Of a DNA stretch of 64,000 nt, positions 60,023 to 64,000 are shown in pieces (the first letter of the stretch is position 1; every line of letters begins with the position of its first letter). This stretch comes from Streptomyces sp. LX-29. Its GTDB lineage: Bacteria > Actinomycetota > Actinomycetes > Streptomycetales > Streptomycetaceae. The notes under the pieces are model-generated. The model was not told the origin of the DNA and made no database searches. It saw only the letters and a program-made list of their open reading frames with translations. Made by a program: the position numbers and the translations under genes. The stretch lies in the NCBI RefSeq assembly GCF_029541745.1, contig NZ_CP089746.1, positions 2,852,001-2,916,000 on the forward strand. The letters are read 5' to 3'.

Positions 60023-61543
60023 CTAGCCGAGCAGGACGACGTCGAGTTCGGTGCCGGGCGCGACCTCGGTCGCGTCCTCCTCGATCACGATCAGAGCGTT
60101 GGCGTGCGCCAGCGCCTTCACCAGGTGGGAGCCGGCCCCACCCACCGGGGTGACCGTGCCCCGCGCGGGGCCGCCCTCGGCGCCCGTCTCCGGCGCGTAC
60201 CAGCCGCGCAGGAACTGGCGGCGGCCGGCCGGGGAGGAGGCGATGCCCTCGGTGCACACGGCCCGCACCGTGGTGCGGTGCACCGACGGCAGCCCCAGCA
60301 GGGTGCGGATCACGGGCCGTACGAACAGCTCGAAGGACACATAGGCGCTGACCGGGTTGCCGGGGAGGGCGAGCAGCGGGATCCCGTCCGGGCCGACCTT
60401 GCCGAAGCCCTGCGGCTTGCCGGGCTGCATGGCCAGCTTGCGGAAGTCGACCTCGTCCATCGCCTCCTTGACCACGTCGTACGCGCCGACGCTCACCCCG
60501 CCGCTGGTGACGATGGCGTCCGCGCGGACCAGCTGGTCGTCGATGGTGGACCGCAGCGTGTCCGCGTCGTCGGCGACCGCGCCGACCCGATAGGCGATCG
60601 CGCCCGCGTCCCGCGCGGCGGCGGTGAGCTGGAAGCTGTTGGAGTCATGGATCCGGCCGGGGGTCAGCTCCTCACCGGGCGGCACCAGCTCGCTGCCGGT
60701 GGACAGCACCACGACGCGCGGCCGGGGGCGGACGGTGACCGTGGCCCGGCCGATCGCGGCCAGCAGGCCGATCTGGGTGGGGCCCAGGACCGTGCCGGCC
60801 GGGAGCGCCAGCTCGCCCGCGCCGACGTCGCTGCCGCGCCTGCGGACATGCCGCCCCGCCTCGGCGCCGCGGTGGACGCGCACCTGCCCGCCGGCGCCCT
60901 CGGGGGCCGCGCTGTGCGCCCGCATGCCGGTGGCCGGGCCCGCTCCGCTGCCGCCGTCGGTCCACTCCACCGGGATCACCGTCTCGGCGCCCGGCGGCAG
61001 CGGCGCGCCGGTCATGATGCGCGCGGCCTGGCCGGGGCCCACCTTGGGCAGCCGACCGCTGCCGGCGGCGACATCGCCGATGACCTTGAGCACCACGGGG
61101 TGCCCCTCGGAGGCGCCCGCGACGTCGGCCGCGCGGACCGCGTAACCGTCCATGGAGCTGTTGTCGAAGGGCGGCAGGGCGACGGGCACGGTGACGTCCT
61201 CGACCAGGACGCAGCCCTGGGCGTCGAGCAGCTTCAGCTCGATCGGCTCCAGCGGGCGCACCCGCTCCAGGATGTCGGCGAGATGCTCGTCCACCGACCA
61301 CACCCGGTCCGCGTCCTCCGCATCGGCGGAGGCGTCGGCCCGGGCTTCGGCCCCGGCTTCGGCTTCCGCTTCGGCCCCGGCTTCGGCCGTTGCCGTGGCC
61401 TCGGCGCGGTCCCGCGGCGCGCTCTCCCGCTCCGCGGCGCCGGTCCGGTCGTCCGCCCCGCCCGGCGCCCCCGTGTCCGGGGAGCCGGCGTCGGGGTCGG
61501 GGCGGGGGTCGTGCTCGGCGGCCTGCGCTGCGGTGCTGCTCAA
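60023..61543 (-). CDS. MoeA/gephyrin-like protein, possibly Glp
   Basis: About 506 residues. An Ala/Glu/Asp-rich disordered N-terminus (about 75 residues with AEAGAEAEAEAGAEA repeats) precedes a full MoeA core: PPFDNSSMDGYAVRAADV, ARIMTGAPLPPGAETVIPVEW, VVLSTGSELVPPG, HDSNSFQLTAAA, TSGGVSVGAYD, PGKPQGFG and LPGNPVSAYVSFE. It may insert Mo into molybdopterin. Alternatively, as the gene sits with galU, rimJ and sepX like C. glutamicum glp, it may be the cell-division protein Glp. A TTG at 61543 with GAGGAG 10 nt upstream is the best start; it lies 4 nt after galU. Confidence 0.83.
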   Translation of the reverse strand: MSSTAAQAAEHDPRPDPDAGSPDTGAPGGADDRTGAAERESAPRDRAEATATAEAGAEAEAEAGAEARADASADAEDADRVWSVDEHLADILERVRPLEPIELKLLDAQGCVLVEDVTVPVALPPFDNSSMDGYAVRAADVAGASEGHPVVLKVIGDVAAGSGRLPKVGPGQAARIMTGAPLPPGAETVIPVEWTDGGSGAGPATGMRAHSAAPEGAGGQVRVHRGAEAGRHVRRRGSDVGAGELALPAGTVLGPTQIGLLAAIGRATVTVRPRPRVVVLSTGSELVPPGEELTPGRIHDSNSFQLTAAARDAGAIAYRVGAVADDADTLRSTIDDQLVRADAIVTSGGVSVGAYDVVKEAMDEVDFRKLAMQPGKPQGFGKVGPDGIPLLALPGNPVSAYVSFELFVRPVIRTLLGLPSVHRTTVRAVCTEGIASSPAGRRQFLRGWYAPETGAEGGPARGTVTPVGGAGSHLVKALAHANALIVIEEDATEVAPGTELDVVLLG

Positions 61544-61547
61544 AGTG

Positions 61548-62450
61548 CTACATCTCCTCGGTGACGTAACGGCGAAGCCAGTCCCGGAACTCCGGTCCCA
61601 GGTCTTCACGTTCGCACGCAAGTCTGACAATGGCACGCAGATAGTCGCCACGGTCGCCGGTGTCGTAACGGCGCCCCTTGAAGACGACGCCGTGCACCGG
61701 GCCGCCGAGGCCCGGATCCGCGGCCAGCGCCTGGAGCGCGTCGGTGAGCTGGATCTCGCCGCCGCGGCCCGGTTCGGTGGTGCGCAGCACGTCGAAGACC
61801 GCGGGATCGAGGACGTAACGGCCGATGACGGCGTAGTTGCTGGGCGCCTCGGCGGCGGTGGGCTTCTCGACCAGCCCGGAGACCTGGACCACGCCCTCCT
61901 CGAGGGTCGGCTTCACGGCGGCGCAGCCGTAGAGGTGGATCTGGGCCGGTTCGACCTCCATGAGGGCGATGACACTGCCGCCGTGCTGCTCCTGGATGTC
62001 CACCATCCGGGACAGCAGCGGGTCGCGGGAGTCGATCAGGTCGTCGCCGAGGAGGACCGCGAAGGGCTGGTCGCCGACGTGCGGGGCGGCACAGAGCACC
62101 GCGTGGCCGAGCCCGCGCGGGTCGCCCTGGCGCACGTAGTGCATGGTCGCCAGCTCGCTCGACTCGCGGACGCGGGCGAGCCGGGTCTCGTCGCCCTTGC
62201 GGGTCAGCGCCTCTTCGAGCTCGTAGTTGCGGTCGAAGTGGTCCTCGAGCGGACGCTTGTTACGGCCGGTGATCATGAGGACGTCGGAGAGGCCGGCGGT
62301 GACGGCCTCCTCCACGACGTACTGGATCGCCGGCTTGTCGACGACCGGCAGCATCTCCTTGGGGGTGGCCTTTGTGGCCGGGAGAAAGCGGGTTCCGAGA
62401 CCGGCGGCAGGGATGACAGCCTTGCTGATCCGAGTACGCGATTGAGTCAT
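61548..62450 (-). CDS. galU: UTP-glucose-1-phosphate uridylyltransferase
   Basis: 300 residues, makes UDP-glucose from UTP and glucose-1-phosphate. Seen: KAVIPAAGLGTRFLPATKATPKEMLPVVDKPAIQY (contracted), the pyrophosphorylase signature and catalytic Lys, plus VLLGDDLID and GRYVLDPAVFDVL. The ATG at 62450 fits a leaderless start (TAGGGT 7 nt upstream). UDP-glucose links it to GalT/GalE upstream in the window. It heads the minus-strand moeA cluster. Confidence 0.95.
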   Translation of the reverse strand: MTQSRTRISKAVIPAAGLGTRFLPATKATPKEMLPVVDKPAIQYVVEEAVTAGLSDVLMITGRNKRPLEDHFDRNYELEEALTRKGDETRLARVRESSELATMHYVRQGDPRGLGHAVLCAAPHVGDQPFAVLLGDDLIDSRDPLLSRMVDIQEQHGGSVIALMEVEPAQIHLYGCAAVKPTLEEGVVQVSGLVEKPTAAEAPSNYAVIGRYVLDPAVFDVLRTTEPGRGGEIQLTDALQALAADPGLGGPVHGVVFKGRRYDTGDRGDYLRAIVRLACEREDLGPEFRDWLRRYVTEEM

Positions 62451-62457
62451 GTCCCGA

Positions 62458-62463
62458 ACCCTA
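62458..62463 (-). promoter_or_regulatory. Leaderless -10 element of galU
   Basis: TAGGGT on the minus strand ends 7 nt before the galU ATG. Confidence 0.45.
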
Positions 62464-62532
62464 TCCGGTGCCTTTGGGCAGATGATGACGGTCCGGAGAA
62501 TATGACATGAGACAAGGAATTTGTGCACTCAC

Positions 62533-63135
62533 GTGATCACGACTGACGGTAATAAAGCGGAGTTGCGGCGACACCTCCTTTCGGTGAGGTCCGGATTGCC
62601 AACGGGTGACGTCGAGGCGGCGGAGGCGGCCCTCGCGCGGCGCGCGGCGGAGCTGCCGGAGCTGGCCGACGCGCGGACGGTCGCCGCGTATGTGTCGGTC
62701 GGACGCGAGCCGGGCACTCGGGCGCTGCTGGACGCGCTGCTCGCGCGGGGCGTGCGCGTGCTGCTGCCCGTGCTCCTGCCCGACAACGATCTCGACTGGG
62801 GCGTCTACCGGGGCGCGGAGGGGCTGCGCCGCGCCTCCAGGGGGCTGCTGGAGCCGGACGGGGGGCGACTGGGGCCGGACGCGGTCCTCGACGCCGACGC
62901 GGTGCTGCTGCCCGGACTCGCCGTCGACCGGCGCGGGATCCGCCTGGGGCGCGGCGGCGGCTCCTACGACCGGGTCCTGGCCAGGATCGCCGCGGCGGGC
63001 GCCGACCCGGCCCTGGTGGTGCTGCTCTACGACACCGAACTGCTGGAGACGGTGCCTCGCGACCCGCACGACCGACCGGTGCAGGCGGCGGTGACGCCCT
63101 CGGCGATCCACAGGTTTACGGAGCCGCCGCGCTGA
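62533..63135 (+). CDS. 5-formyltetrahydrofolate cyclo-ligase
   Basis: About 200 residues, ATP- and Mg-dependent conversion of 5-formyl-THF to 5,10-methenyl-THF. Seen: KAELRRHLLSVRSGL near the start, VAAYVSVGREPGTRALLDAL, and the nucleotide motif RLGRGGGSYDRVLAR. The start is uncertain: GTG at 62533 has no good ribosome site, and TTG at 62521 has AAGGAA only 1 nt away. Divergent from galU, with an 82-bp shared region. Confidence 0.9.
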   Translation: MITTDGNKAELRRHLLSVRSGLPTGDVEAAEAALARRAAELPELADARTVAAYVSVGREPGTRALLDALLARGVRVLLPVLLPDNDLDWGVYRGAEGLRRASRGLLEPDGGRLGPDAVLDADAVLLPGLAVDRRGIRLGRGGGSYDRVLARIAAAGADPALVVLLYDTELLETVPRDPHDRPVQAAVTPSAIHRFTEPPR

Positions 63136-63238
63136 AATAGGCGCGGGTAACGCGGGTAATGGGTGCCGCGCCTATCCGGCCGCCGCGGCGCCTTCACCGC
63201 CGCCGGAATTACCGGTTCACCCCGACGACGGAAAGGAA

Positions 63239-63280
63239 ACAGCCCCGCCGATCTCGTAAAGATGATCAGCGGGGCTGTTC
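63239..63280. terminator. Hairpin terminator after the cyclo-ligase gene
   Basis: AACAGCCCCGC (63239-63249) pairs perfectly with GCGGGGCTGTT (63270-63280); the loop holds a weaker GATC inner pairing. It can end transcription from either side. Confidence 0.75.
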
Positions 63281-63331
63281 GGGTGCCGGCTCCCGAGCGC
63301 GTCAGACGGTCACGTCCACCGCGCTCGCGGG

Positions 63332-63434
63332 GTCCCGGTCACACCGGGTGTCCGGTCATGCCGGGCGTCCTGGTCACGCTGAGTGTCCAGCTCACGCTGG
63401 CGACGGTCACCTCAGGCGTCCCGGTCACGCCCGG
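63332..63434. repeat. Degenerate 17-19 bp tandem repeat
   Basis: About five imperfect units with the core GTCCYGGTCACRCYG (as in GTCCCGGTCAC, GTCCGGTCATG, GTCCTGGTCAC, GTCCAGCTCAC, GTCCCGGTCAC) run between the hairpin and the penicillin acylase stop. Confidence 0.55.
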
Positions 63435-63465
63435 ATCGCGGTCGCGTCCAGAGGAGCCCGAGCGC

Positions 63466-64000
63466 TCACGGCGTCAGCTCCAGCTCGTCCTCGGTGCCCT
63501 CGTCGACCGCCTTCTTGCTGAACGCCCAGGGCAGCAGCTCGCCCTTGGCCCACTTGTCCGTCTGGTCGGTGTAGTGGTCGTGGTAGGCGTGGCCGGAGGC
63601 GCCGGTCAGGTTGATCCAGAGCGACTTGTCCATCTCCTGGAGGTTGACCACCATCCGCATCGACGGGACCCAGGAGACCTCGTAGCCGCCCGCCGCGTTC
63701 CAGCCGGTCGCGTTGACCGCCGCCTCACCGCCGCTGAGGTTCCAGGGGCCGCGGTTGAGCAGCCACTGCACCGCGCCGGGGCCCTCCTTGCCCATGGTCT
63801 GGTTCTTGAGGGTGAGCCGGTGCAGCCGGCCCCAGCTCCAGCCGTCGATGTCCTTGCCGAGCTTGGCGGTGAGCTCGTAGCGCGCGTCCTTCATGGCCTT
63901 GGCCAGGAGCTCGTCGCGGTTGGTGGCACCGGGGTCGGCCTTGGTGCCGGAGGTCTTCCACCACTCGTTCTTCTCGTCGTCGAGGATCGAGCGGACCACC
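63466..64000 (-). CDS. Penicillin acylase family protein (3' end only)
   Basis: The last about 178 codons of a gene whose 5' part lies beyond the window. WNLSGGEAAVNATGWNAAGGYEVSWVPSMRMVVNLQ (contracted) and the end WINLTGASGHAYHDHYTDQTDKWAKGELLPWAF match the beta-chain C-terminus of Ntn-hydrolase penicillin acylases and acyl-homoserine-lactone acylases. The catalytic N-terminal Ser of the beta chain is outside the window. Substrate unknown. Confidence 0.82.
   Translation of the reverse strand, partial: VVRSILDDEKNEWWKTSGTKADPGATNRDELLAKAMKDARYELTAKLGKDIDGWSWGRLHRLTLKNQTMGKEGPGAVQWLLNRGPWNLSGGEAAVNATGWNAAGGYEVSWVPSMRMVVNLQEMDKSLWINLTGASGHAYHDHYTDQTDKWAKGELLPWAFSKKAVDEGTEDELELTP

Larger units (their letters stand above)
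63136..63465. other. Intergenic region between convergent genes
   Basis: No gene is seen. It holds a strong hairpin (63239-63280) and a degenerate tandem repeat (63332-63434). Confidence 0.5.

Noticed and set aside
63332..63434. Degenerate repeats considered as a CRISPR remnant
   Set aside because: Units are 17-19 bp, adjoining and diverged, with no spacer-like unique sequence.

Overview
The window is high-GC actinobacterial DNA and almost certainly Streptomyces. The evidence is the strong GC bias at third codon positions, frequent GTG starts, GTGA/ATGA overlaps inside operons, leaderless promoters (TANNNT 6-7 nt before the start codon), only two TTA (bldA-type) codons seen, and marker genes such as galTEK, rpfB, protein mannosyltransferase, tricorn protease, snapalysin and sepX. 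From memory, the gene order resembles the S. coelicolor chromosome core around SCO3128-SCO3184. I see no insertion sequence, prophage, integrative element or CRISPR array. This is ordinary core chromosome with some strain-variable low-complexity coding.

Layout, left to right. 0.1-4.2 kb: fatty-acid desaturase with its coupled TetR regulator, then the divergent trans-aconitate methyltransferase/TamR pair sharing a perfect palindromic operator, then an orphan LuxR-type response regulator. 4.5-10.1 kb: the Leloir operon galT-galE-galK, divergent from a sodium:solute symporter and a small membrane partner, with a repeat-rich control region between them. 10.2-15.3 kb: a response regulator with a degenerate receiver, a Pro-rich membrane-anchored beta-propeller protein, and a Uup-like ABC-F ATPase. 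15.5-20.6 kb: small membrane protein, ispE, rsmA, rpfB, tatD, zinc-ribbon protein. 20.9-28.2 kb: rsmI divergent from protein mannosyltransferase, a lipoprotein penicillin-binding protein, an FtsX-like permease, and an EamA transporter preceded by a possible leaderless leader ORF.

28.2-33.8 kb: DUF1876 protein, a 14-TM MFS exporter fused to a MarR-like domain, and a nickel/cobalt ECF transporter (nikMN-nikQ-nikO) with a Nur-box-like site on its promoter. 33.9-42.1 kb: serine hydrolase, MMPL exporter and its TetR regulator, tricorn protease. 42.3-47.5 kb: a mymA-like operon (Baeyer-Villiger monooxygenase, alpha/beta hydrolase, SDR) divergent from a MerR regulator. 47.7-56.4 kb: exonuclease III, acetyltransferases, snapalysin, an XRE/TPR regulator, a vWA protein, a BBE-type flavin oxidase, a carboxylesterase and a tRNA-Ala(CGC). 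56.5-62.5 kb: a minus-strand cluster galU - moeA/glp - moaC - mogA - rimJ - sepX, which joins molybdenum-cofactor-type genes to the Glp/SepX cell-division module. 62.5-64 kb: 5-formyl-THF cyclo-ligase and the 3' end of a penicillin acylase family gene that runs off the window.

The most useful observations are a predicted CTG start for rimJ in a CTGA overlap, a leaderless leader ORF overlapping the EamA transporter start (GTGA), the Nur-like box, two neighbouring TTA-codon genes, the gal/symporter operator array, and the Glp/SepX context that warns against calling the moeA-like gene pure cofactor synthesis. All operator, promoter and start-codon calls are read by eye and are inference unless stated.
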